The notes under the pieces were generated by a model that saw nothing but the letters and a program-made list of their open reading frames with translations, was not told where the DNA came from and ran no database searches. Below, in pieces: positions 1 to 11,139 of a stretch of DNA of 64,000 bases (position 1 is the stretch's first letter; each line of letters starts with the position of its first letter). The stretch covers positions 278,001-342,000 of the forward strand of contig JAQJVL010000800.1 in assembly GCA_035578905.1 (NCBI GenBank), given 5' to 3'. Source of the stretch: Stictocephala bisonia (lineage: Eukaryota; Arthropoda; Insecta; Hemiptera; Membracidae). The translations under genes and the position numbers were made by a program.

Positions 1-230
1 CGTTACTGCTTGTTTGTAGTTGTCAGCATGACCGTTATTTACTAAAGGATGAACTCCCCCAACAGCACATAACTCAGTGGTTAACACCCTGGTATTCTGT
101 TGCTGTTTGGTTAATTAACAGCTACATGCACTAACCAAAATTACTTTGAACGTAAATTAAATTTTGATAATGAATTTTACGTTATATTCATGTCCTGAGT
201 AGATTTAATTTGTTACACCACTAAAGAAGA
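1..230. other. AT-rich flank, nothing recognised
   Basis: No reading frame, RNA-like fold or repeat that I can support is visible here. Confidence 0.5.
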
Positions 231-234
231 TGTT

Positions 235-590
235 TATGGATAGGTTATGTTACTTATAAGATGCCAATCGTCAAGATATCTACGAAGATAGTTGGTAAAT
301 GACTGTGATGAGTGTATATGAATGAATGTAGGCATTTAACTAACTAAGGTGAACTATGCCTTGCAAAGTTAAAATCACTACTAGCCCAATTAAAGGGCAA
401 CTAAGAGATCTAACGTTAAGTATGGAATTACAACACCTTGTTGTTGGTTTGTAATTGATAAGCCTGATACTTAATTCTCTGTACTACACAACACCAGGAT
501 CTTGGTCACCATCTAACACAGAACCACATACTTCTATGGCAATATCCACTTCGACCACAGTAATTGAGAAGTCACCATGTTGGTAATAAT
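235..590 (-). repeat. SINE-like repeat, 3' part (split by a LINE)
   Basis: Read on the minus strand this aligns along nearly its whole length with the repeat at 15104-15565: the shared tail (CACTCATCACA... followed by a TTGACGAT-GGCGTCTTA-like block), the GCAACTAA block, a TGATACTTA block and the stretch ending at GTTGGTAAT. The match stops where a LINE 3' tail begins and appears to resume at about 2762 (TTAGTATTAAG), so a LINE has landed inside this copy. The copy is much more diverged than the one at 15.1 kb and has lost a clear B box. Confidence 0.55.
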
Positions 591-2760
591 AATAATAAAT
601 CCTTTATTGCATAAACAATATAAAAAACATTGTATCGCAAACGTCAGTATTAAAATAAATTAACCTAAGGTAATAATGATAATAATAAATTTAACCCATC
701 ATTCATAACAATAAATACACACAAACATACACACTAGGAGGGCATTCACACAAAACTACTTATAGTGTTTGAAACTCCCACAACAGTCAACGGGATGTGT
801 CTAGTCAATTAAGTTGGTCTCCCTGTCGTGTGCAAGGAACTCTCCGACGCTGTAAAAAGCCTGGGACAACAGCATGTCTCTCAAACGGGTCTTAAATATT
901 TTTGAATCTTGAGCAATTGTCATTTCTTTAGGTAAGCTGTTAATTAATTTGACACTCACCTGCGAGGGCAGGTGTTGATAGACTACCGTTCTGTGTTGCC
1001 CAGTACGGTAGTCATCTCTGCCTCTAGTATTATAATTATGTAAGTCACTGCCCCTTATCAGGCCACATTTGGACATACAAAATAAAATTTGCTTCTAGAA
1101 TATACAAGCAAGGCAGAGTCAACAGCTTGAGTTGTTTGAACATTGGTTTGCACGTCTCTGCTCATTAAATATGCAATAATTCGGACTGCCTTCTTTTGGA
1201 GTCTAAACACTCTCAAGAATTAACTATTTACACTACTTCCTCAAATCACCAGTCCATAGGAAAGGTGAGGGTAAATGAGACCATAATATGGTGTCATCAG
1301 TACCTGAATAGGGTAGTATTTAGAGAGAGTCCACAGTACATAAATGCCTGAGGATAACTTAGAGCATACACTATTAATACGGCAATTCCACGTCAAACCT
1401 CTGTCGAAGTATATCCCAAGGAATTTAGTGGACTCCACTTTTTCTAGCACAGAGTCAACCAGTAACACTGAGAGGCTACTTCAGAAATCAATGGGCCTCA
1501 AACAAAAGTTGATGACCTGTGATTTTGTTTAAATTTGTTTTAAGGTTCAGTATATTAAAATGCTGAGCACAACTGTTCTAATCAAGGTAAACATTTATTC
1601 TAGATTTTCTTTACAGTTTTCACTAAAGCAAAGAGTCATGTAATCGGCTTATTGGACGAGTTGACCATGCAAGTGATGCACCAATATCATTGTCATAAAT
1701 GAAGAACAAAAGTGGGCTGAGCATTGATCCCTGGGGGACGCCATAACTTAGCTGTTTGAATTTTGAAAGTTTGTTTGAAATTAGGATTTGCTGAGATCGA
1801 TGGTTCAAGAATGATTTTAACCAAGAATGATCTGATACAATACGTCTCAAGTTTTTGTAGTGGTATGCTGTGGTCAACGAAGTCGAAAGCCTTGGAAAGT
1901 TCTAAGAATACACCTAGGGTGTACTTGCAACATTCAAGGCCCCTGAAAATTTTATCGAAAAAGCTCTAAACTGCTTCTGTAGTTGATTTACCCTCCCTAA
2001 AACCAAACTGATTTTGTGAAAGCACATTGTATTTTTCTAAAAAGTTCATCATCCATGACAGAAAAAGATTCTCGAAAATTTTACTGAACACGGGTAAAAT
2101 AGAAATAGGCCTGAAATTATCTATTGAATGGAGATCTCCTTTTTTAAATATTGGTGTTACTTTTGCTGCCTTAAAAGAATTTGGAAAAGTTCCATTTAAA
2201 AAAGAAAGGTTGACTAACAATGTTAATGGGCTTGAAGTATGCTGATACAATTTCTTAATCAGCCACATCGAAAGATAATTTGTATCATTCGATTTTTTAG
2301 AATGGAGGTGACGGATCAAAGAAGCCAGTTCGTCCTCTGTATCCAGGGCTAATGCCATGAAGGCTAGTGGATTATGACCACGAGAAGGAGCTGAGGATAA
2401 TTGTCCCGTTACAGGTCCTTGTTGAGCTATTATAGAGAAGAACTGGTTGAACTCATCCACCACTGGAGTATCATCAGTTACCAACTCGTCACCAATCTTT
2501 AATGATACATCTTTTGTTGTGCTTTTAATTTTTTAGAGTTAATTATGTTCCAGGTTATTTTGGAAACGTTACGTGTATTAAAAATGTCTTTGTTCATTTC
2601 ATAGGCCTTGGCAGCGTTTATCACCTTATTGTATATTTTCTTATATTTTTTAACATATGGTTTGAAGTTTACATTATTTGTACACCTCAATAGTTCGGAG
2701 TAAAACTTTAGTTTTTCTCTCGAGACCAAAACTCCTCGTGTAATCCAGGGAAGACATTTA
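588..2760 (-). mobile_element. LINE A, 5'-truncated non-LTR retrotransposon
   Basis: A decayed non-LTR retrotransposon on the minus strand. Its 3' end is an AATAAAGG-like signal followed by a (TTA)n tail at about 588-603. Conceptual pieces occur in the expected order: a PWITRG linker near 2725, the reverse-transcriptase start (FKKGD, FRPIS), LSKAFD-like and VDH-like residues near 1900, the PQGS motif near 1735, and the post-RT thumb near 1250-1460. The endonuclease is absent because of 5' truncation. Its flanks match two halves of a single SINE-like repeat, which fixes the insertion limits to within about 10 bp. Confidence 0.8.
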
Positions 2761-2790
2761 ATTAGTATTAAGAAGTCTAAGCACCTTTGC
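801..2790 (-). pseudogene. Degenerate LINE reverse transcriptase
   Basis: The coding region of LINE A, broken into at least five open pieces (2499-2790, 1966-2484, 1623-1877, 1241-1468 and 801-1076). The 1966-2484 piece holds the fingers region with FKKGD and FRPIS. It ends at an in-frame stop, after which the frame continues with LSKAFD-type residues. The 1623-1877 piece holds GVPQGS and LLFFIY. The catalytic YADD motif that should follow is not visible, which suggests an internal deletion near 1620-1660. The last piece contains the HNYNTR motif common near the C terminus of insect LINE proteins. It is clearly inactive. The family is probably Jockey/CR1-like, but I cannot assign the clade by eye. 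Confidence 0.75.
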
Positions 2791-2850
2791 TTTACACAAC
2801 ACGTAATTCCTATATCACATTTGTTCTTATATTAGGAAACTAAGACAAGT
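2762..2850 (-). repeat. SINE-like repeat, 5' part beyond LINE A
   Basis: TTAGTATTAAG followed by an AACAC...ATTCC block matches the continuation of the 15.1-kb repeat (minus orientation) exactly where the copy at 235-590 breaks off. The alignment is patchy, so the outer end is approximate. Confidence 0.4.
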
Positions 2851-2925
2851 ATTAATGCTTATTACTTTTTCAGGTTTATGATAGATTTTCCGGATCTTTT
2901 CCATTAGTTCGCTACCATAACTTAG

Positions 2926-3024
2926 GTTAACCCAACATAACCAAACCAAACATAACCTAACCAATTCCAACTTAACACAAACAAACCTAACATAACCTAA
3001 AAAAACTAAGATAACCTAACCAAA
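2926..3024. repeat. Degenerate CCTAAC-type low-complexity repeat
   Basis: A stretch of irregular AACCTAAC / AACATAACC units. It resembles decayed insect telomere-type (CCTAA)n DNA, but the units are too irregular to call an interstitial telomere. Short TTAGG runs also occur near 8336 and 52690. The sequence from 3025 to 3400 shows nothing else. Confidence 0.4.
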
Positions 3025-3412
3025 GTAGTGGTAGAGAATTAACGGATAAGGTCTTATTTACCCATTATTTAATTTAAATGAAAACAATAAATGAAAATAA
3101 TAAAGTAAACCCTTCACTCTACAGGCCAAGGATTGTGGATAGCTGTAACAGATTTGTAACAAGTGGTCAGCACGTTGGATCCTGTTCAATGTAGTTTCAT
3201 CTTCACGTGAAATGAGTATAGGATAGGTCAGGATTCGCTAAATAATTGCAGTTTACCTATCGACTCATGATGCTCGGTAGTCACCGATAGTCACAATATC
3301 ATTGTACTTGTATGGGTATTATGGATATTGTGAAATACTTTACATGAGTCAAAAAACACTTTGAGGCTACAGAAAACTATTCACCTTACTTTAAATGGCA
3401 CTTACTTTTGTA

Positions 3413-3536
3413 GCGTGTGAGTGTGTGTTGTGCGTTATGTGTGTATGAATATGTGTCCGTATGCGTTTGTGAGTGTGTGTGCGTCTGTGCGCGCATGAGT
3501 GTGTGAGTGTCTGTTCGCGCATGAGTGCGTGTTTTT
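3413..3536 (+). repeat. GT-rich microsatellite
   Basis: Irregular GTGTGAGTGTGTG units with interspersed CGCGCATGAGTG motifs. It lies directly next to the GGGTGGGTTAATACACT minisatellite. Confidence 0.7.
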
Positions 3537-3604
3537 CTGTCTAAGTGCGTCATTTTTTTCTTTTTCATGGCCAGTTCTGTGCCATTTCTGAGTTGGTAAA
3601 GTTG

Positions 3605-3735
3605 TAAATGTATTGTATACAGTACGTGTATGGGTGGGTTAATACACTGGACGTGTATGGGTGGGTGGGTTAATACACTGTACGTATATGGGTGGGTTAT
3701 TACACAGTTCATGTATGGGTGGGTGGGTGGGTTAA
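3605..3735 (+). repeat. GTGTATGGGTGGGTTAATACACT minisatellite, left part
   Basis: Several irregular units of a ~27-30 bp repeat containing GTACGTGTATGGGTGGGTTAATACACT-like sequence. The array continues at 5456-5530 on the far side of LINE B, so it was one array before insertion. Related units occur in reverse orientation at 21770-21842. Confidence 0.7.
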
Positions 3736-5460
3736 ATAAATAAATAAATAAATATTTTATTGTAGAAACATTTCACAAAATGTATTACAAGCGTCAGTAC
3801 AATTATAACTATTTAAAAATAAGGAATTATCTACTCAAAAACCAATTCAAAAAACTCTTCTGTATTATACAGACAATTTTTAGTAAGTAAATTCTTAATT
3901 TTATACTTAAACTTATCAATAGGCAGCATTTTATAATCAATAGGAAGAAAATTAAATAATTTCAATGATACATACATAAATGTTTTTTGTGTTTTGGTAT
4001 AATTACATCTAAAAATACTTAAGTTATTCTTAAATCTAGTACAATAGTCATGAGTATCACCAAGTTTTTCTAAGGTTACATAATTTTCTTTGGCGTACAT
4101 TAGACATTGATATACAAATAAGGAGGGAAGACTCATTATACACAGTTCAATAAAACTAGACTTACAACTACTGCGGAAAGAAAGGTTACAAATTAATCTA
4201 ATAGCTCTCTTTTGTAATTTAAACAGCTTATCTGCAGATGACTGATGACCCCACAATAAGGTACCATAAGATAAATGACTGTGAATTTGAGCAAAATATA
4301 CCACTCTAAGGACATTTAAGCTCAAACAAGACCTTAACCTTCTAATTAGGTAAATCCCTTTGCTAATTTTGGAACCAATATTTTTTATGTGACTATCCCA
4401 AGTTAGTCTAGAGTCAATAGTAAACCCTAAAAAATGTACACAATCCTCTTTACTCGACAACATATCATTGGAATAAGACAGATTCAACTCTTGAGTTTTG
4501 TTGGTATTTAAACAAAGCAAATTAGCAGAACACCAGTCCTCCACAATATTTTCAATATTTCTGCTCATAAAGTTTAAGTCTAGTTGAGATTTAGCGTTAA
4601 AACAAATATTAAGGTCATCAGCAAAAAGGTAGCACTCAATATAGGGACTGCAGATGTTAAATGGAAGATCATTGATGTAAATGATAAAGAGAATAGGGCC
4701 TAGTATTGAGCCTTGTGGAACTCCATGCTTTACCTGCAGAAAACTTGAATCAATTTGGCCATGACAAACTTTTTGAAATCTACAATTAAGATAAGAAAGA
4801 ATAAGAAGTATAGCTTCATTATCGAAACCATAAAATTTAAGCTTCTCTATGAGTAACGTGTGTGAGACCGTATCAAAAGCTTTAGACAAATCATGTAGCT
4901 TAACATTAAGGGAGACTTTATTTTCCAGTTTTTCCAGACAATTATTAATAAAGGAAATGGCAGCCTTAACAGTACCTAATCCTGATCTATAGCCAAACTG
5001 TGAGCAGTTAAATAAGTTATTTTGTTCAAAATAGCATACAATTTGACTATTTATAACTGCTTCAAATACCTTAGAAATTGCAGGTACTATAGATATAGGC
5101 CTATAACTTTCAAAACTTGAACGGTCGCCCTTTTTATACACAGGTATTACCTTCGCATACTTAAATTCAGCTGGGAAAACAGAGTGTAAGATACAATTAT
5201 TAATAATATGTGTGAAAGCTGCAGAAATATAACAAGAACCATATTTTAACATCACAGGGCTTAGACCATAAATATCTTCACATCTGCTATTTTTCATATT
5301 ACAAATGACCTTCTCAACATATTCTATTTCAACTAAATTAAATTTGAACCTACAACTAGGTTTAGATAGCTTATTAACATAGTATAAAGAAGTAAACTGA
5401 CTAGGACAAGATGTAACTATTTTCAAAATCTCTTCAACCTTATTAATGAAAAAAGGTTAA
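3730..5460 (-). mobile_element. LINE B, 5'-truncated non-LTR retrotransposon
   Basis: A non-LTR retrotransposon inserted in the minisatellite. Its 3' end, on the minus strand, is an AATAAAATATTTATTTATTT-type tail at about 3735-3760. The same six bases (GGTTAA) stand at 3730-3735 and 5455-5460 and fit a short target-site duplication of the minisatellite unit. The element is cut at its 5' end, so the endonuclease is missing. Confidence 0.85.
3831..5455 (-). CDS. LINE reverse transcriptase, uninterrupted C-terminal part
   Basis: An open frame of more than 530 codons, open up to the truncated 5' end, so there is no native start codon. In order it has: KKGD and YRPIS in the fingers; QFGYR; LSKAFDTVSH carrying the first catalytic aspartate; GVPQGSILGP; and LFADDLN with the two catalytic aspartates. 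The thumb region (FLGFTIDSRLTW), the LSYG/LLWG segment and a C-terminal helix-rich region follow. In this family the protein copies the element's RNA at a nicked genomic site. Without the N-terminal endonuclease this copy could not transpose on its own. The lack of any stop or frameshift suggests recent insertion, in contrast to LINE A nearby. Confidence 0.9.
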
Positions 5461-5532
5461 TACACTTACGTGTATGAGTGGACGGGTGGGTTAATACACT
5501 GTACGTGTATGGGTGGGGGGGGGGTGGGTACG
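5456..5532 (+). repeat. Minisatellite, right part beyond LINE B
   Basis: TTAATACACT-GTACGTGTATGGGTGGG units continue from 3735, interrupted only by LINE B, and end in a G-run. The next ~490 bases hold no feature I can support. Confidence 0.65.
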
Positions 5533-6027
5533 TGTAAGTTGGATGTCAGCCTGGCTTCTAAAGAAATGCTACAGGAAAATGCTTTGTGTGCTTTGATTGT
5601 CATGGGGTGATTATTAAAGTACATTGTTTCCAAATTTCCAGGAATTGAAACCACAGCTCCAAGCTCCGGGAGTGAGAGACGCATAATTCAGTCCATCTCA
5701 AACTATAACAAAATACAATTTATTGAGTGAAAATATGCATGGAAAATGTCATCTAAATAATGAAAGATCTAATTATTGTTGAAAACTATGCCATTACTGA
5801 ACTAATCAATCCAACAGATAATTATAATGACTCATGTGTTGAAATGTACACAGATGGTGTGACACTTCGGGCACATTTAGAACAATAAATAATATACTGT
5901 AGTATAGTATGCGTGGTTTAAAGTCCATTGTCTATACTATGATAGTCTAGTACTTAATTTATTGTTTGCTAAAATGTCTATGTAATTATAGAGAAACTAA
6001 CAGAACTAAATATGTGACCTTAAGATA

Positions 6028-6867
6028 TAAAGGGTTAGGCAAAAGTCTGGAATATATATATATTAATTTCAAAACCATTAAAAGAAATTTAATAAAACTT
6101 TACAGTTATGTAGATGTCTCTATACCAAACATTTAGACATATTTTACTTTTTTCCGCATATACAAGGGATGGTCCAAGAAGGAAGTCTTAACAATTTTAA
6201 ATGTAAGCATACCTCGAGCTATACCTAATTTTAAAGGTCTTTGTTTGTAAAACAGAAGAGTGGAACCCTAAGGTCAAAAGGATGACCCAGTCAGAAAATA
6301 TAGCCTCTCAAAGAATTTAATGTCATATAACTAACACTGCTTAAGACAAAGGTAAGACATAATAATGTGTTACTTATTATAATAATATTTTTAGACTATT
6401 TTAGGTAAACCTACTGTCAAAAAGGTTTTAATAAATTGTTCTTTTATCTTAGTTAAATAGCATAGCAATTTTTATATCGTAGTCGTTTGTTACGATTGTT
6501 AACAATCAACAACAAAATCAGCAACAGGGACCTGAAACTGTTAAATAAATAGCCGTATAACTGAGAAGAATTAGTAATATGACATTAAATTCTTTGAATT
6601 GCTGTATTTTGTGAATGGGTAATCCTTTTGACCTCAGGTTTGCACTCTTGTATTCTAAAAACAAAGATCTTTAAAATGAAACATAACTCGAAGTAGGCTT
6701 ACAATTAATACTTCCTTCTTGGGCCATCACCTGACTATGCAAAAAACAAGTAAAATATGTCTAAATGTTTGGTATAGGAACATGTATATAACTGCAAAGT
6801 TCCATTACATTCCTTTCAATGTTTTTGAAATTAATAAATATATTCCAGACTTTTGCCCAACCCTGTA
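6028..6867. mobile_element. Non-autonomous DNA element with ~300-bp inverted arms
   Basis: The ends TA(C/A)AGGGTT(A/G)GGCAAAAGTCTGG at 6028 and their reverse complement ending CCCTGTA at 6867 form terminal inverted repeats flanked by TA on both sides, as in Tc1/mariner-type insertions. The inverted similarity continues inward for about 300 bp per arm (6028-~6335 and ~6572-6867), leaving a unique centre of ~235 bp. No transposase frame is present. It is best described as a foldback-like, mariner-type MITE. The arms have diverged by several percent with small indels, so it is not very young. Confidence 0.75.
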
Positions 6868-8685
6868 TACGTAAGTAGCGCTTTACAATTCAATTATTTT
6901 TCCACATTTAGTCGTTAAAATTAAATATATAATACATTTTTACGCTATCATAATGATAATTATGCATAATAATAGTTTATACTAAAGTAATCTTTGATAC
7001 TTAATTTTAGGTTACTTCAAGCTGACTTAATTATATAGTGTAAATATATGTAAAATTTTCATGGTAAATATAGCTAATATTTTCTCGTACTTCAATTCTT
7101 TCTTGATGAAAAGAAAAATCATAGCATTTCACAGGTTTTATTCTTTTATAAACTTTTATTGTTTGAATAACAGATGATAATAACTAAAATTAGCTACGTC
7201 TCAGGTCTTAGATTTCAGTAGGCCTATTGTACATAAACAAGTTTTATTAAAAAAGAAGCTATTATTTAGTAAGGAGCTAACTAACTAAGAGTCTAACTTC
7301 GGCAAGAATAATTTTTTGACCATAATGAATGTATCAGATTTCCATAAAATAATAATTAGATGTAGTTTTTAAATTTGCATCACATGAAATGGAAAATGCT
7401 ATTTTTGTTAAAAAATATAGCAAATTTTTTCTTTAGGTTAAATGTTATACTTAAAAAACCTTCGCCGATCACATAAAAATCCCTTACGTTAAATGGCATA
7501 AATAACTAACTTACCGTTCATGTAACAAGATAATATTACAACAACTGTACATTTCTAATTATAAAATGATGATTATTAATTGCAACAATATTAGTCAATC
7601 TTTAAAACTGTTAGACAGTAGGACACAGACAAAATATGAAATGAAAGATAATAGGTTAAAACTTAAAAATCATCGACGAAGGTTAAAAGTAACATATAAG
7701 TATACAATACAAACAGTGATACAAAAGATAAAGAGATGATCTATCTCACATATATATTTCTCCTGATATCAGACATTTATCAGGACAATGGATTCAGTGT
7801 ACAGCTGTTAAAAACCATTGTTAACAACAGCAATTCACCCTCAGCCGACTTATTGGCTGAACGAATCAATATCATTTCCAAATAAACTTTCTCCGCTTGG
7901 AGAGAAACAACTTTAAGAAACACAATTAAAAGTTCATCCCCCAAGTAATTGTATCGAAGTGAGATATTACAGAAGTCTGTCTCAAAGTTATCCAATAACA
8001 ACTCATCGTTCCATCTAGTAACTAAGTAGTCTTATGGGTTAGTTATGCCGATATTACGAGAGTGCTGTAGATGCCTCAATAAACATTATTTATAAATTAA
8101 CCTTTATACAATCATGTACATATCTAAGAATATGAATGACATATCGGTGTGTTTGACAAGGCATAATATTAACACAATAATCTTAATTTGTAAAACTTAT
8201 TCTTATATTCAATAATTTTTAAATATTTAACAATTTTTTATTCTTTATAAGTCGTATACAAAATTATAAAATACATTACATTAACTATAAAAATTATTTA
8301 ATAGTTAAAACTTGCTGATTACGTTAAATGTACGGTTAGGTTAGGTAATCCATTTTACTATATTTGTATGACATTTGAAACACTCAATACACCTATTTAT
8401 TAATCTCACAACTTATAAACAACTAACAAATCGGAACACCTAGTTATAGTCCGTTTGGGATCTGTTTCCCTTCGTAAACAATTTAACATTTTTGGTTAAA
8501 CAACAAGCATTTTAAAAACTTGCTCTGAACTATTTTAAACGTTACAATAATAAGTAGAATAAGTAGTAAATGGACATTTAACAAAAGAGCTTAAAATAAA
8601 AAAATATATATATATAAATAAAATATGTATAAAGTTACATTCAATTGTGAAAGTGTTTAAACAAATTGTATACAGACAAATCATT
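6868..8685. other. AT-rich DNA, nothing recognised
   Basis: Only short unconvincing reading frames and AT-rich low-complexity patches are seen. Confidence 0.5.
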
Positions 8686-8689
8686 TTAT

Positions 8690-8775
8690 TTATTTATTTA
8701 TTCATAAGACGCCGATCGTCAAGATATGGGCGAATATGGATTTCGAATGAGTGTGATGAGTTTTCAATATTAGAA
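8690..8775 (-). repeat. SINE-like repeat, 3' tail fragment
   Basis: On the minus strand, CTCATCACACTCATTCG ... TTGACGATCGGCGTCTTA followed by a (TAAA)n-like tail. This is the same 3' end as at 235-320 and 15490-15565. No more of the repeat is detectable upstream, so this copy is 5'-truncated. Confidence 0.6.
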
Positions 8776-9470
8776 AACATTAAAAGAAAGTCAATATAAT
8801 TGTAGATCCTTTTGTTCTAAAAATAGCATAGGATAGATAATGTTTAGCTCCCTTATTCAGAAACATAATTGTTTCCATAAGAAGAAAAAAAAGTACGTAT
8901 GGATTGGATCTTACAATCTCCTTAGGCGAATTCGACACCTGATGGTAGTCTATCTCAACAGATGGTGTGAACACAGCTTGAGCAAAACCTAAGTAAGGTG
9001 GTCTTTTAGAAGTCATGCTTACTTAGCATGTTTAGAGAGCCACGAAAATTATGTCATCCCAATATTTGAAGTGTCATTTGTTAGGAAAAAAGCTTTCCTT
9101 GTAGACCGTATTATGTTGAAAAAATGTATTAATTTTGTATAGTTAAATATGTGAACATTTAAATTTAATTATTGTTAAATTTAATTTAAAAAGCCAACAA
9201 TATCAACTTATAGTACATTAGATTGTACCATTACCAATTGTACTGTGACCACTATAACTCATTATAATTATAACACGAACTGATTGAAATAGAAAACAAT
9301 TTTATAGACTGAAAGGTGAAAATGTATCTTTACTGGCTTTCAGTGGTAGCTTTGGGAAACGACTACCTCAAGTCATATGTATTTAGAATATAGAGCATGG
9401 AGGCTGTAAAATCTTTAACGAGTGGAACTACAGTGCTTGTTGCCTTAACCGGAGTGGCACCAAGGAAGAT
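8776..9470. other. AT-rich DNA, nothing recognised
   Basis: No supported feature. A 78-codon minus-strand frame at 8780-9016 matches nothing I know. Confidence 0.5.
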
Positions 9471-9474
9471 CGAG

Positions 9475-10399
9475 CGTGGCTGTTCCATGGATGACCTATG
9501 AGAGGTACCATCCTTGCATCAGACTGCCTGTGTAGTCAATGACGTTGTTTAGAGGCCACCATTAAGGTGGCTGTTCATTGGATGACCTGTGAGAGGTACC
9601 ATCCTTGCATGCAGACTGCTTGTGTGGTCAATGGCATTGTTTAGAGGTCACCATTAAGGTGGCTGTTCCATAGATGACCTATGAGAGGTACCATCCTTGC
9701 ATCAGACTGCCTGTGTAGTCAATGATGTTGTTTAGAGGTCACCATTAAGGTGGCTGTTCATTGGATGACCTGTGAGAGGTACCATCCTTGCATGCAGACT
9801 GCCTGTGTGGTCAATGACGTTGTTTAGAGGTCACAATTAAGGTGGCTGTTCCATGGATGACCTATGAGAGGTACCATCCTTGCATCAGACTGCCTGTGTA
9901 GTCAATGATGTTGTTTAGAGGTCACCATTAAGGTGGCTGTTCATTGGATGACCTGTGAGAGGTACCATCCTTGCATGCAGACTGCCTGTGTGGTCAATGG
10001 CGTTGTTTAGAGGTCACCATTAAGGTGGCTGTTCCTTGGATGACCTGTGAGAGACCATTCTTGCATGCAGACTGCCTGTGTGGTCATAGCGTTGTTTAGA
10101 GGTCACCATTAAGGTGGCTGTTCCTTGGATGACCTGTGAGAGGTACCATCCTTGCATGCAGACTGCCTGTGTGGTCAATGGCGTTGTTTAGAGGTCACCA
10201 TTAAGGTGGCTGTTCCTTGGATGACCTGTGAGAGGTACCATCCTTGCATGCAGACTGCCTGTGTGGTCAGTGGCGTTGTTTAGAGGTCAACATTAAGGTG
10301 GCTGTTCCTTGGATGACCTGTGAGAGGTACCATCCTTGCATGCAGACTGCCTGTGTGGTCAGTGGCGTTGTTTAGAGGTCAACATTAAGGTGGCTGTTC
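9475..10399 (+). repeat. 92-bp tandem array, 10 units
   Basis: Units begin with GGTGGCTGTTC at 9475, 9566, 9658, 9749, 9841, 9932, 10024, 10113, 10205 and 10297, with a partial one at 10389. The first six alternate between a 91-bp form (CCATGGATGACCTATGAGAG, TGTAGTC) and a 92-bp form (CATTGGATGACCTGTGAGAG, TGTGGTC), giving a 183-bp dimer. The later units are all of the second type. No frame stays open through the array. Confidence 0.95.
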
Positions 10400-10945
10400 C
10401 TCAAACTTCCAAGCTATTTCTGGAAAATTGAGAATATTGGATAGTCTCACGGTCAGTGGTATAAAACATGTTTTGTCTATACCAAGCAAATTATATATTA
10501 TTGCCATATTACTATTGTATATTATGTTTGTTATTATAATGATTTATAATGAACACTCTCAGATTATTAAAGGTTCGATCTAGTGGACCTTAAGTTGATA
10601 TTATGTTTTTTTAAATAATCTCCCCAATAATGACAATTAAAGTATCAAATATTTATTTCGTATGAACGTTAAAAAGTTGTGGGGAACGGGGTGATCGGCT
10701 CCGGCCGACAGTCGGTGCTAGTCGGAAGATTTGCTTTAATTAATTAGAGGCCGTGTGGTAATATATACGATTATTTGGCCCCCGTTTTCCGCACAGTTTA
10801 GAAGTGCGTGGGTTAGTCGAAATTATGGACTTCTACATTAAAAGTTTTGGAAATTGAGTACTACATAATGGTTCTATTCCCCCCCCCCCATTCTGATCGC
10901 TTAGCCTAAACGAAACATATTAAAAGATTTCGCCAAGTCTTAAGC
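10400..10945. other. Inter-feature DNA before the CpG-rich island
   Basis: Mostly AT-rich, with a short GC-richer patch at 10680-10730 (CGGCTCCGGCCGACAGTCGG) and a C-run near 10879. I see no gene. Confidence 0.45.
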
Positions 10946-10949
10946 TACG

Positions 10950-11110
10950 ATGCTACTCATCCTGTCCAGCTCCGGCGGTGGAGGATCCTGTGGTGCTGCT
11001 GCTGCTCGAACACGACGACGACTCACGTCGCGTCAACCCCCCTCCCCGAGTTCCGCGCATGCGCGGGCGTTGTTGCCCATTCTGTCGCGTGGCTGCCGCC
11101 ACAAATTCAT
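10950..11110. promoter_or_regulatory. CpG-rich island with NRF-1-like palindrome
   Basis: About 160 bp rich in CpG in strongly AT-rich surroundings. The 14-bp perfect palindrome CCGCGCATGCGCGG at 11053-11066 contains GCGCATGCGC, the core bound by NRF-1/Ewg-type activators. Such islands often mark a promoter. A 61-codon ATG frame (10950-11135) crosses it but has a low-complexity composition and no recognisable domain. I cannot tell a host promoter from a chance GC-rich patch or the end of an element. Confidence 0.35.
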
Positions 11111-11139
11111 CTTAGAGTTAACTATACTACCGTAGTTCT

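Noticed and set aside
2926..3024. Interstitial telomere
   Set aside because: Units are irregular mixtures of AACCTAAC and AACATAACC rather than clean (CCTAA)n.
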